Part shown: piece by piece, positions 1 to 7,597 of the stretch | Position numbering within the stretch: the first letter of the stretch is position 1 | Layout of the letters: every line of letters begins with the position of its first letter | Position numbers and translations under genes: made by a program | The notes under the pieces: generated by a model | Database searches by the model: none | The model's input: only the letters and a program-made list of their open reading frames with translations | Told to the model about the DNA's origin: nothing | Assembly (NCBI GenBank): GCA_025457725.1 | Contig: JALOTU010000094.1 | Span: 1 to 13,659, forward strand | DNA from: Verrucomicrobiota bacterium | GTDB lineage: Bacteria; Verrucomicrobiota; Verrucomicrobiia; Limisphaerales; DSYF01 | DNA: 13,659 bases | Direction of reading: 5' to 3'

Positions 1-519
1 CACCTTCGCCGCGCGCCAGGTCAGGTCCTGGTAAAGGTCGCTCACGAGGAATTCCGCCAGGGGCGGGGTGAAGCCATAAATCCTCGCCAGTTCCGCCGGG
101 AGCTCGTCCAGCGAGACGGCCAGGGGCACGGTCGAATAAACATACTTCCCCTCGTCGACGAGGGAAAAATGCGCGCCGTCGAAATAGAATCGTCGGATGT
201 CCCCCGGCAACGTCGCGGTTGCGGTCATCTTGTCCGGTCGCCGCACCACAACAGTGATATCCGCCATTCCGGCCAGCCCATCGCCGCCTGCCATGTCCGG
301 TTCGATGGTGCGGTGGGCCTTGAAGCTGAATTGTTTCGCCGCGCCGAGCTTCTCCGACATCTGCTTCAGGATGACGTCGCCGCTCAGCTCCCCGCCTGGT
401 GTTGGCGGGGCGGCGTGGGTCGATGCCGCCGGCAACAGGAACAGCATCCCGCACGTCGCCGCCAACAGGGCGGAGGTTCCAGGGATTCTTGAGAGAAGGT
501 GGGTTCGGTGGGTGTTCAT
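1..519 (-). CDS. DUF2092-type periplasmic protein, partial (C-terminus beyond left edge)
   Basis: The frame reads from an ATG at 519 to the window edge without a stop, giving 173 visible codons. Residues 1 to about 36 form a signal peptide: an Arg-containing start, then a hydrophobic stretch (SALLAATCGMLFLLPAAS), ending near THA-AP. The mature part begins with a helix-like segment (ILKQMSEKLGAAKQFSF) and then strands containing VVRRPDKMTATATLPGD, RFYFDGAHFSLVDEGKYVY and the later EFLVSDLYQDL. This is the pattern I know from the DUF2092 family, predicted periplasmic proteins with a LolA-like look and no established activity. It is the last gene of the minus-strand block, 176 bp after the channel gene. 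There is no clear Shine-Dalgarno before the ATG. Function is unknown; the family call rests on recognised sequence pattern only. Confidence 0.75.
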   Translation of the reverse strand, partial: MNTHRTHLLSRIPGTSALLAATCGMLFLLPAASTHAAPPTPGGELSGDVILKQMSEKLGAAKQFSFKAHRTIEPDMAGGDGLAGMADITVVVRRPDKMTATATLPGDIRRFYFDGAHFSLVDEGKYVYSTVPLAVSLDELPAELARIYGFTPPLAEFLVSDLYQDLTWRAAKV

Positions 520-575
520 AGGGTTAGTCTTGCCTTTGGATGTTTGAGATCAAGCTTTTTGGCAATCCGCAAGCC

Positions 576-615
576 GCCGACTGCCAGTCGGCGATACGGC
601 AGGTTGCCAACCTGC
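576..615. repeat. Pair of adjacent 7-bp hairpins in the DUF2092/channel gene gap
   Basis: Two perfect inverted repeats lie 6 bp apart. Positions 576-592 read GCCGACT-GCC-AGTCGGC and 599-615 read GCAGGTT-GCC-AACCTGC. Each has 7-bp arms and the same 3-nt loop GCC. A weaker one (GCGGC-GCT-GCCGC) lies at 666-678. There is no T-tract, so they are not classic intrinsic terminators. The style matches short palindromic elements dispersed between genes in Verrucomicrobiota-like genomes; this last point is from memory. The remainder of 520-695 shows no gene. Confidence 0.7.
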
Positions 616-695
616 GCTCCACTCCCGGCCCGGTTCATGGGGAGGACCGCGGAGAGGGAGGGGTTGCGGCGCTGCCGCGCTGGGAGCATGCGTGT

Positions 696-1229
696 TCAAT
701 TGTTTTGTTTGCCGTGTTCGGCGCCGGGTTGGACGGGGGCCGCTTGCCGCCGGCCCTTTCGCGCATTGAGGAGCTGCACCTGCTGGTCCTGAAAATCCCG
801 CACCAACGTCAGCAGCACGGCTGTGGACCAGGCGAAGGTCATCAGCCCGGCAATGGAAATCATGCCTTGCAGCAGGCGCCACTGGAGCGGCAGGTCAATG
901 CTGCTGCCCACCGTGGTGTATTGCATCAGGGAAAAGTAGCAGGCGATGCTTGGGTTGGGCAGCGCGCCCTGCCACAGGAAGAACCCGGCCCAAAGAACCA
1001 CCTCCACCAGGTGAACCAGAATGATCAGCCAGCTGGCCAGTATGACGAGCGCCAACCCCCGGGTGAAGGACTGGTTGGCGGCAAAGCGATGCTGCATTCG
1101 GTCGATCACATGCAGGATCCAGATCATGCCCAGTCCGTGCATGGCCAAAGTGGTCCCCACCAGCGTGCCGCTCCACACGATTTCCTTCAGGGCAATGCCG
1201 TATTGCAGATGTTCCGGGGCAATATCCAT
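696..1229 (-). CDS. Small pore-loop membrane protein, potassium-channel superfamily, altered filter
   Basis: This is a 177-residue integral membrane protein. Hydrophobic segments lie at about residues 18-43, 58-87 and 119-146. Between the last two sits a pore-loop-like stretch, CYFSLMQYTTVGSSIDLP (about 97-114), followed by WRLL and FAWSTAVLL. This is the layout of the short 'two pore domain potassium channel family' (Ion_trans_2-like) proteins, which carry TTxGYGD at this place. Here the filter reads TTVGSSID, so the GYG signature is absent and K+ selectivity cannot be assumed. The C-terminal tail (about 147-177) is hydrophilic and basic. The ATG at 1229 is used because the same frame has a stop just upstream (1245-1247). 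It lies 27 bp after the preceding propeller gene and is probably in the same operon. It might conduct other ions or be a non-conducting homologue. Confidence 0.75.
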   Translation of the reverse strand: MDIAPEHLQYGIALKEIVWSGTLVGTTLAMHGLGMIWILHVIDRMQHRFAANQSFTRGLALVILASWLIILVHLVEVVLWAGFFLWQGALPNPSIACYFSLMQYTTVGSSIDLPLQWRLLQGMISIAGLMTFAWSTAVLLTLVRDFQDQQVQLLNARKGRRQAAPVQPGAEHGKQNN

Positions 1230-1256
1230 GGGGATCGACTTCAGTTCAATGGGGTC

Positions 1257-2876
1257 TCATTCTTTGGTGTCCGCCGGCATGACCTGCAGCACGTAGAACT
1301 TCCTGCCGACCGCTGTCGGAAAGTAGACCCGTCCTCCGAATCCCGGGGGGGTGAGGGAATTGATGGTCAGGGGCTCAAAGAAGTCGGACTGGGCAAGGAT
1401 CCGGCCGGTAAGGGCATCGCGCCATGTGAGCTGTTCCTTGTAGTTCTCGGTGCCGAAGGCGAGCTTGACCGGCTCGTTCGGCAGGTTTTTCTTCATGTGG
1501 GTGAGGAGGAGGACACGTTGGTCCTTCGGTCCGATCAAGGGCTGGAAGGTGTTGCTCATGTCGTCGAGAACGAAGGCGGTCTTCATTTCGCCGGTGTCGG
1601 GGTCCAGCTTGATGCCAGCGACTTTGCCGATGCCCATGTCGGCGGAGTAAATCATGTCGTTCTCGGGGTCCGCGCCGCACTTGGGCGGACAGAAGCTCCA
1701 CTCGCCCTTTTTGAGGTCGCCGAAGGGGAAAATGATTTTCACATTCTTCGCGTCGGCCTGATTGGCGATCGCAACGCTGGAGGCGACGGTCTCGCTGCCG
1801 CCCCCGTTGAGCTGCACTGCCACCCAGTCGCCGACCAGGGTGGGGGCGGTGGCTGCGGACTGACCTTCCTTCATTGGGTGGATCACCCATGACTCGTCGG
1901 CGGAGAGTTTGCGGGTCGCTGGATCCCAGAAGTAGCGGCGGAGGCTTTTCGCCATGCCGATGTAGATGCAGATCCTGCCGTTGAAGGTCGTGATGATGTG
2001 CGGCGAAACGCAGGGCTCGGGCAGCGGGATGTCGTGGAGGACTTCGAGCGTGTCGGGATTGACCGCGACGAGGTGGGAATTCGGCCACGGGTAGCCTTTT
2101 TTCAGTCCGTCCATGATGGCCATGGTGCCCTGACCGGTTTCGCCGACGGGTCGCGTCTGATCCTTCATGATGATCGTGCGGTCCGGCGCGATGGTCATGT
2201 GCTTGAAGTTCACGTCCTTGATCGGAGCCTCACCGGCGGGGAGCGTGTTCTTCTTGAGAATGAGGCCGGTGTCCCCGTCAAGGAGCAGGATGATGTTCGC
2301 CCAGGCGAAGGCGATATTGCCGTTTTCGAGGATGTTGAGGTTGGCGTTGCCGATCCAGCGGCCGGACACGTTGGCATTATCGACGTAGGTGCGCCAGATC
2401 TGCTTGCCGGTGGTGGCATCGGCCTTGGCGATGTAGGGACCGACTTGTTTTGGGTCTGCGAGCGTCGGAAATTCGCCGCCGACGATGTAGAGTTCGCCAG
2501 GTTTGCGGTTGTTGATGTAGGAGACGCCCGGATACTCGTCTTCGCTGCGCCAGGCATAGACCTTGTTCGAGCCGTCCCAGGAACCGAGGAAGGTCGCCGC
2601 CGGAAAGATCCCGCTGCGTTCCGCATCGGAAATCTCCGCGCCGTTCAGCGATGAATAGTATCCCGGTGTGGGAATCTTCCGCTGCGCGGCCAGCTCCTTC
2701 GCGTAGAGGCTCACGTTGCCGGGCAACGGGCCGTTGGCGGCCTTCTCATTGTCGGTCAGGCGGATCTGGGCCACGCGATGCTCGATCTTCGGCTGCGCCA
2801 CAGTCCACAGCAGTTTGTAGGCGACGATGCCGATGCCGACGCCAACGATCAGGATGATGAGGGTGGATTTTTTCAT
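1257..2876 (-). CDS. Membrane-anchored PQQ-like beta-propeller protein, paralogue 1
   Basis: This 539-residue protein starts with a basic MKK and one hydrophobic segment (about 4-24), which acts as an uncleaved anchor or signal. The rest would lie in the periplasm. A propeller-type repeat motif is visible at about 150-164 (AKADATTGKQIWRTY). Other blade-like Asp/Gly segments are LLLDGDTGLILKK, AVNPDTLEVLHDI and DMIYSADMGIGKVAGIKL. This is the PQQ/BamB-like fold signature. No paired cysteines of quinoprotein alcohol dehydrogenases are seen, so enzyme activity is not supported. It closely resembles the two neighbouring proteins encoded at 2873-4483 and 5972-7501. Its start codon overlaps the stop of paralogue 2 in an ATGA (2873-2876), and no Shine-Dalgarno is visible, so translation is probably coupled. 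The likely role is a scaffold or binding protein in the envelope; the partner is unknown. Confidence 0.8.
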   Translation of the reverse strand: MKKSTLIILIVGVGIGIVAYKLLWTVAQPKIEHRVAQIRLTDNEKAANGPLPGNVSLYAKELAAQRKIPTPGYYSSLNGAEISDAERSGIFPAATFLGSWDGSNKVYAWRSEDEYPGVSYINNRKPGELYIVGGEFPTLADPKQVGPYIAKADATTGKQIWRTYVDNANVSGRWIGNANLNILENGNIAFAWANIILLLDGDTGLILKKNTLPAGEAPIKDVNFKHMTIAPDRTIIMKDQTRPVGETGQGTMAIMDGLKKGYPWPNSHLVAVNPDTLEVLHDIPLPEPCVSPHIITTFNGRICIYIGMAKSLRRYFWDPATRKLSADESWVIHPMKEGQSAATAPTLVGDWVAVQLNGGGSETVASSVAIANQADAKNVKIIFPFGDLKKGEWSFCPPKCGADPENDMIYSADMGIGKVAGIKLDPDTGEMKTAFVLDDMSNTFQPLIGPKDQRVLLLTHMKKNLPNEPVKLAFGTENYKEQLTWRDALTGRILAQSDFFEPLTINSLTPPGFGGRVYFPTAVGRKFYVLQVMPADTKE

Positions 2877-4483
2877 TTTGTTTTTGCCGGCATGACTTGC
2901 AGGGTGATGAAACCCTTGCCCGATGAATAGTGCACCCGGCCACCATAGCCGGGCGTCAGCAGTGAACCAAAGGTCATCGGCTCGAAGAAGTCTGACGCGG
3001 CCAGCAGCCGGCCCGACGCGGCATCCCGCCAGGTGACCTGTTCCTTGTAGTTGGCGGTGAAGAGGGTCGCCTTGATCGGTTCAGCGCTGACGTTCTTCTT
3101 CATGTTGGATGCCAGGAGGACGCGTTTATCCTTCGGTCCGATCAATGGCATGAAGGCGGTCGTCATGTCGTCCACCACGAACACGGTCTGCATGCCGCCG
3201 GTGGCGGGATCGAGCTTGATTCCGGCCAGTTTGCCGATCCCCATGTCGGCCGAGTAGATCATGTTGTTTTCCAGGTCCGCTCCGGCCTTGGGCGGCGCAA
3301 AGCTCCATTCGCCCTTCTTGAGCTGGCCGAACGGGAAAATCACGTTCGTGCGCGACGAGTCCTTCTCATGAACCGCCACGACACTTGAGGACATGGTGTC
3401 GCTGCCCAGACCGTTGAGTTGCAGGATGACCCACTCCCCCAGCATGGTGGGCGCGTCGGCGCACGACTGGCCCTTCTGCATGACGCTGGCCACCCACGTC
3501 TTGTCCTGCGCCAGTTGCTGGGTCGCCGGATCCCAAAAGTAGCGCAGCGCCCCGCTGTTCACGCCGATGTAACAAGCGATCTTTCCCTCAAACCTGTCAA
3601 TGATGAACGGTGCCGTGGCCGGTTCCGGCAGCGAAATGTCATCCAGCAGTTCCAAGGTGTCCGGATTCACGGCACACAGGTGCGAGTTGGGTTGGGTGTG
3701 CCCCTCGACCACGCCCCTGATGATTGCCATGGTGCCCTGATACGGATAGTCGTTGGGGCGGGTTTGATTCTTCAGGATCAGCGTCCCGTCCGGCGCGATG
3801 GTGACATGCTTGTAGTTGGATTGTTCGGGCGGCGTGTCGCCGGTGGGCAGGGAGGTGCGCTTCAGGATCAGGCCCGAGTCACCATCGATCAGGGCGATAT
3901 TGTTCTCCCACGCCAAAACGATGTTGCCACTGGGCAGAATGTTCAGGTTGATCGCACCGAACCACTTGCCCGAGGCGTTCGCGTTTTCGACGTAGGTGCG
4001 CCAAATCTGCCTGCCAGTGGTGGCGTCGGCCTTGGCGATATAGGGTCCGGCGGGCACAATACCCGTGAGCGGCGGGTTGGCGCCGCCGCCGATGTAGAGT
4101 TCTCCCGGCTTGCGATTGTTGATGTAGGCCGTGGCCTGATAGTCATCCTCACTCCGCCAGGCGAAGACTTGATTGGGCCCGTCCCACGAACCGGTGAACG
4201 TGGCGGCAGGGAAGAAGCCACTCCGTTGGGAGTCCGAAATCTCGGCACCATTTAGAGACGAATAATAGCCCGGCGTGGGGATCTTCTGCTGAGCGGCCAG
4301 TTCCTTCGCGTAAAGGCTCACGTCGCCCGGCAGCGGACCATTGGCCGCCTTCTCGTTTTCCGTGAGACCGGCCTGCTCGATGCGGTGCTCAATCTTCGGC
4401 GCGACAGCGGTCCAGAGCAGTTTGTAGGCGATGGCGCCGATAACAACGCCAACAATCAATGTGATGAGGGTGGGTTTCTTCAT
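2873..4483 (-). CDS. Membrane-anchored PQQ-like beta-propeller protein, paralogue 2
   Basis: This protein has 536 residues from the ATG at 4483. An upstream in-frame ATG at 4540 is rejected because it adds a basic, non-signal leader and overlaps the end of the DUF1254 gene. The chosen start gives MKKPTLITLIVGVVIG, a basic start plus one hydrophobic anchor, and has AGGA (4493-4496) 9 nt upstream. The body carries the propeller motif AKADATTGRQIWRTY and blade-like segments such as ALIDGDSGLILKR and NMIYSADMGIGKLAGIKL. It matches paralogue 1 along its length and ends in GKGFITLQVMPAKTK. The stop of the DUF1254 gene overlaps this start as ATGA (4480-4483), and this gene's stop overlaps the next start in the same way. 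That points to one translationally coupled mRNA. Ligand and activity are unknown. Confidence 0.8.
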   Translation of the reverse strand: MKKPTLITLIVGVVIGAIAYKLLWTAVAPKIEHRIEQAGLTENEKAANGPLPGDVSLYAKELAAQQKIPTPGYYSSLNGAEISDSQRSGFFPAATFTGSWDGPNQVFAWRSEDDYQATAYINNRKPGELYIGGGANPPLTGIVPAGPYIAKADATTGRQIWRTYVENANASGKWFGAINLNILPSGNIVLAWENNIALIDGDSGLILKRTSLPTGDTPPEQSNYKHVTIAPDGTLILKNQTRPNDYPYQGTMAIIRGVVEGHTQPNSHLCAVNPDTLELLDDISLPEPATAPFIIDRFEGKIACYIGVNSGALRYFWDPATQQLAQDKTWVASVMQKGQSCADAPTMLGEWVILQLNGLGSDTMSSSVVAVHEKDSSRTNVIFPFGQLKKGEWSFAPPKAGADLENNMIYSADMGIGKLAGIKLDPATGGMQTVFVVDDMTTAFMPLIGPKDKRVLLASNMKKNVSAEPIKATLFTANYKEQVTWRDAASGRLLAASDFFEPMTFGSLLTPGYGGRVHYSSGKGFITLQVMPAKTK

Positions 4484-5937
4484 CGTTTGGATTCCTGTGG
4501 TTTTTCGCTTCTCACCCTTCGCACCGCGGCGGGGTGCCATTTCCCCGCGACGGCGTCGAGACTCGGTGCGTAAAGGCGCATGTTCAGTCCGAAGGGTGCT
4601 TTCTGGCAGGGCAGCCAGTTCGCCTCCTTGGCCTTCCCGGGCGACTCTGACTGGATGTAAAGGTCCAGGGAACCGTCGGCGTTGTAGGCCAAAGGCATCC
4701 AGCTCGAAACCGCATAGCGATTCAAGACATTGGCTACTGGGAACCCGTCCGCGTCATAAAGGGTCAGCGACCAGAATGCCTCGACCGGGGGCAGATTGGC
4801 TGCGTCGAAGTGAAGAACGTAGCTGTTGTTTCCGTCCAGCGGTTTTCCATCCGCATCATTGAAGGCGAGTGGATAGATCGAGTCCTGGGGAACGTTGGAA
4901 CCGAGACCAAACCGTGCGATGACCGCCCGTTTGACATAGGAGGAGCCGTAGGTGCCGACGCATTCGGTGTTCATCGACCACTGATTCACCTGCTCGCCGA
5001 TGCGCGGAAACTTCCAGATCATCAGCTCCTTGGCCGCTTTCGGTGCGGCGTTGAGCGCCGCGATGACTTCCCCGGACTGCGAGGAGGGATCGAAACTTTT
5101 TCCTGCGACGATGCCCACCCGCGTCATCCGTTGGACAATGGGACTGTCGATCAGGTGCGGGGGATGCAGTTTCATCAACTCCGCCGCGGTCGCAAAGAAC
5201 TCCACTGCGGACATGGCTTCCACCTGAAGGTTTGGCGGTGTCTTCATGTCGATCTCACGCTTCGCAACGAACGGTGCAGGCTTCTTTTCCGCACCCGATG
5301 CATCATAGGCCGTCAGCGTGAAGCCTTTCTGGAGAGCATGCACGGCCGGAAAATCCGCCTCGCCGTCAGTCTGCAGCCTCCCAATGACCCACACGTAGTG
5401 GGTGGGTGCCGGCAGGACGACCGTGCCTTGCGGCAATCCCTCGGGCATGGATCCCTTCCAGCGCGGCGGGGTGAGCAGGAAGTGCCCCGCTTCCGTGCCA
5501 GTGGTGCGTTTGCCCAACGAAGCGAACACCTCGCTCCACATGTCCAGAATCGACGCGAGATAGTACCTGCCATCGGTATCGGGCGTCGTGATCAGAACCG
5601 GCCCGGCGGTCAGATCCACCCAGGCGGGCGAATACAGGGTGTCGAAATTCGGACGCGGCACCGAATGCATCTCGGGTGTCGGAAAGGCGGGATCAGCGGC
5701 AAAGGTGTTCATTGGCGCAGCAATGCCCGGTTTCCCCGGAGGCACATTGATGAGTTGCCGTCGCGTGTAGTCCATGACCACGAGGGGGTAAAGATACAGG
5801 TAGGCTTCGACTGCGATGGCATCGGAGGAGGTGCTGGATTTGTCGGCCGCTGGCGCCAGCGGCGTGGTGGCCACCACTCCCGCCAGGAACAACGCCGCGA
5901 GTTTCATTGCAAGGATGGGTCTCGGTTTCGTGTTCAT
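4480..5937 (-). CDS. Secreted DUF1254/DUF1214 protein
   Basis: This protein has 485 residues from the ATG at 5937, which has a strong Shine-Dalgarno (GAGGA, 5944-5948, 6-nt spacer). Longer in-frame starts upstream run into the preceding propeller gene. The N-terminus MNTKPRPILAMKLAALFLAG with a hydrophobic core and an AxA-like end (PLAPAADKS) is a signal peptide. The DUF1254 part (about residues 40-210) shows AVEAYLYLYPLVVMDY and PRPNFDTLYSPAWVDL. The C-terminal DUF1214 part (about 350-465) shows DSIYPLAFNDADGKPL, VEAFWSLTLYDADGFPV and SESPGKAKEANWLPC. The family is periplasmic or secreted with no settled biochemical function. It lies 34 bp after propeller paralogue 3 and overlaps the start of paralogue 2 by 4 nt, so it is probably co-expressed with the propellers. 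The family call is firm; its role is not known. Confidence 0.85.
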   Translation of the reverse strand: MNTKPRPILAMKLAALFLAGVVATTPLAPAADKSSTSSDAIAVEAYLYLYPLVVMDYTRRQLINVPPGKPGIAAPMNTFAADPAFPTPEMHSVPRPNFDTLYSPAWVDLTAGPVLITTPDTDGRYYLASILDMWSEVFASLGKRTTGTEAGHFLLTPPRWKGSMPEGLPQGTVVLPAPTHYVWVIGRLQTDGEADFPAVHALQKGFTLTAYDASGAEKKPAPFVAKREIDMKTPPNLQVEAMSAVEFFATAAELMKLHPPHLIDSPIVQRMTRVGIVAGKSFDPSSQSGEVIAALNAAPKAAKELMIWKFPRIGEQVNQWSMNTECVGTYGSSYVKRAVIARFGLGSNVPQDSIYPLAFNDADGKPLDGNNSYVLHFDAANLPPVEAFWSLTLYDADGFPVANVLNRYAVSSWMPLAYNADGSLDLYIQSESPGKAKEANWLPCQKAPFGLNMRLYAPSLDAVAGKWHPAAVRRVRSEKPQESKR

Positions 5938-5943
5938 GCTCTG

Positions 5944-5948
5944 TCCTC
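5944..5948 (-). promoter_or_regulatory. Ribosome binding site of the DUF1254/DUF1214 gene
   Basis: On the minus strand GAGGA lies 6 nt before the ATG at 5937. It decides this start over longer in-frame alternatives that overlap the preceding gene. It is one of the few strong Shine-Dalgarno sequences in the window. Confidence 0.65.
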
Positions 5949-5971
5949 TTTGTTCTCTCGACGCTGGATGC

Positions 5972-7501
5972 TCACTCCGTGCTGGGACTCGAGGCCGCCT
6001 GGGCCGGCATGACTTGCAGTGTGATGAAGCCCTTGCCCGAAGAGTAATACACCCGACCGCCATATCCGGGCGTCAAGAGCGAGCGCATGTCTATGCGCTT
6101 CGCCGTTGTTACGCCAGGACGTGACAGCAACGCTAGGCTGCAATTGGAAGGCGTTGCTATGCTTGACGGGAAGCCCGTTGCGTTTGATGTGGCAGGAACG
6201 GTGCAGACCATGTCACCCGTTTCGGGATCGAACTTGATGCCGGCCACCTTGTTCACACCGAAGTCGGCCGAGTAGATCATGTTGTTCTCCGGGTCGGTCT
6301 GCGGCTTGGGTGGGGCATTGCTGAACTCGCCCTCCTCGAGCGGGCCGAACGGATAGATCACTTTGGTCCGCGCCGCGTCCTTCTGATGGACCGCAATGAT
6401 ACTGGACGCCGTGGTCTTGCTCCCGATGCCGTTGGCCTGAAGGATGATCCAGTCATGGAGAAGACTGGGCGCATCCGGTGTGGACTGACCCTCGGCGAGC
6501 GGCTTGGGCAGCCAGGAGGTGTCCTGCGAAAGCTTCTTCGCCGCCGGGTCCCAGAAGTAGCGAAACGCGCCGCTCGGCGCACCGAGATAAATCGCGGTCT
6601 TGCCCTCGAACATCGTGATGATGTGCGGCACGGTGACCGGCTCGGGTAAGGGGACGTGATCCAGGATTTCGAGTGTCTTGGGATCAAGCGCAACGAGGTG
6701 TGAGTTGGGCTGCTTGCAGCCCGCAAGGACGCCTTTAATGATCGCGAGCGTTCCTTGGCCAACGTAACCGCTCGGGAGGGTTTGGTTCTTGGCGATGATC
6801 GTTCCGTCCGGCGCAATGGTGACGTGCTTGTAGTTTGAGTCGGTGGGCGAGGTGTCGCCCGTGGGGAGCGTGGTGCGCTTCAGGATCCGGCCAGTGTCGC
6901 CGTCGAGCAGCGCAATGCTGTTTTCCCAGGCGAACACGATCTGGCCGTTCGGCAGGATGTTGAGGTTGACGGCCGCGAGCCAGTTGCCGGAGGCGTTCGC
7001 GTTGTCCAGGTAGGTGCGCCAGATTTGTTTGCCGGTCGTCGCGTCGGCTTTGGCGACGAACGGCCCGGCGGGCACTTCGCCTTTGAGCGGGGGATTTGCC
7101 CCACCGGCGATGTAAAGTTCGCCGGGCTTGCGGTTGTTGATGTAGGCCGTGGCCTGATAATCATCCTCGCTCCGCCAGGCGAACACCTTGTTCGAGCCAT
7201 CCCACGAACCGAGAAACGTAGCGGCCGGGAACATGCCGCTGCGCTGTGCATCGGTGATCTCGGCGGCGTTCAGCGACGAATAGTAGCCCGGCGTGGGAAT
7301 CTCCTGTTGGGCGGCGAGTTCCTTGGCGCAGAGGCTGACGTCGCCGGGCAGCGGGCCGTTGGCGGCCTTTTCGTTGTCGGTCAGGCTAATCTGTGCAACG
7401 CGATGCGCGATCTTCGGCTGGGCGACCGTCCACAGCAGCTTGTAGGCAATGATGCCTATGACGATGCCGAGACACAGGATGATAAGCGTGGATTTCTTCA
7501 T
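5972..7501 (-). CDS. Membrane-anchored PQQ-like beta-propeller protein, paralogue 3, with a divergent C-terminal segment
   Basis: This protein has 509 residues from the ATG at 7501 (MKKSTLIILCLGIVIG, basic start plus hydrophobic anchor). A start at 7549 would add a non-signal leader. The propeller motif AKADATTGKQIWRTY and blade segments such as ALLDGDTGRILKR and NMIYSADFGVNKVAGIKF match the two paralogues. It differs near the C-terminus. Residues of about 432-473 (DNA 6083-6208) do not resemble the others, and the roughly 75 residues found there in paralogue 2, including its TWRDAASGRLLAASDFFEP segment, are missing. Similarity resumes at LLTPGYGGRVYYSSGKGFI. At least one blade is therefore lost or rebuilt. 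No Shine-Dalgarno is visible. It is the first gene of the lower minus-strand block and faces away from the HicB gene. Confidence 0.8.
   Translation of the reverse strand: MKKSTLIILCLGIVIGIIAYKLLWTVAQPKIAHRVAQISLTDNEKAANGPLPGDVSLCAKELAAQQEIPTPGYYSSLNAAEITDAQRSGMFPAATFLGSWDGSNKVFAWRSEDDYQATAYINNRKPGELYIAGGANPPLKGEVPAGPFVAKADATTGKQIWRTYLDNANASGNWLAAVNLNILPNGQIVFAWENSIALLDGDTGRILKRTTLPTGDTSPTDSNYKHVTIAPDGTIIAKNQTLPSGYVGQGTLAIIKGVLAGCKQPNSHLVALDPKTLEILDHVPLPEPVTVPHIITMFEGKTAIYLGAPSGAFRYFWDPAAKKLSQDTSWLPKPLAEGQSTPDAPSLLHDWIILQANGIGSKTTASSIIAVHQKDAARTKVIYPFGPLEEGEFSNAPPKPQTDPENNMIYSADFGVNKVAGIKFDPETGDMVCTVPATSNATGFPSSIATPSNCSLALLSRPGVTTAKRIDMRSLLTPGYGGRVYYSSGKGFITLQVMPAQAASSPSTE
6083..6208. other. 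Non-homologous replacement segment inside propeller paralogue 3
   Basis: The flanks on both sides match the equivalent parts of paralogues 1 and 2, but these 126 bp do not. They replace about 225 bp of the paralogue 2 gene. The segment keeps the frame open in the propeller gene and is also open on the plus strand from an ATG at 6087. It contains an 8-bp inverted repeat, AGCAACGC at 6126-6133 and GCGTTGCT at 6151-6158, with a 17-nt loop. A second arm CGTTG at 6104-6108 can compete for CAACG at 6128-6132. The origin is not recognised. Confidence 0.6.
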
Positions 7502-7597
7502 GGTTATTGGGGGACTGGAGGTCTGGAACAGGTAGAACATTCTGGCCAACCCGCCAACTGGATTGCCATGCCAGCGTGCGCGCGGCAGCTTGTCGGC
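7502..7597. promoter_or_regulatory. Divergent intergenic region between propeller 3 and hicB
   Basis: These 96 bp separate two genes transcribed away from each other, so both promoters should lie here or run into the neighbouring genes. I see no convincing -35/-10 pair and no clear operator palindrome for HicB. The call rests on gene layout alone. Confidence 0.3.

Noticed and set aside
540..1892. Long plus-strand open frame of 450 codons
   Set aside because: It lies antisense to the channel gene and propeller paralogue 1, and it has His/Gly/Arg-rich sequence without any recognisable domain. It is an effect of high GC.
3419..4255. Plus-strand open frame of 278 codons
   Set aside because: It is antisense to propeller paralogue 2. 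Similar shadows appear over the other paralogues because the sense genes are alike.
6104..6158. Integron attC site
   Set aside because: The inverted arms end in CAACG/CGTTG, but the GTTRRRY and RYYYAAC core pair is not matched and no cassette or integrase is nearby.
6087..6275. Plus-strand short gene inside propeller paralogue 3
   Set aside because: The frame reads MSMRFAVVTPGRDSNARLQL onward and looks somewhat protein-like. However, its second half is plain antisense of conserved propeller sequence and no Shine-Dalgarno is present. It is kept only as part of the replacement finding.
1257..7501. Quinoprotein alcohol or glucose dehydrogenases
   Set aside because: The propellers show PQQ-repeat-like motifs, but no vicinal cysteine pair and no cytochrome CxxCH domain was seen, so enzymatic naming is not supported.
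7025..7597. Upstream extension of the hicB frame to 7025
   Set aside because: It is open only because it runs antisense through propeller paralogue 3. HicB proteins begin near MKL at 7598.
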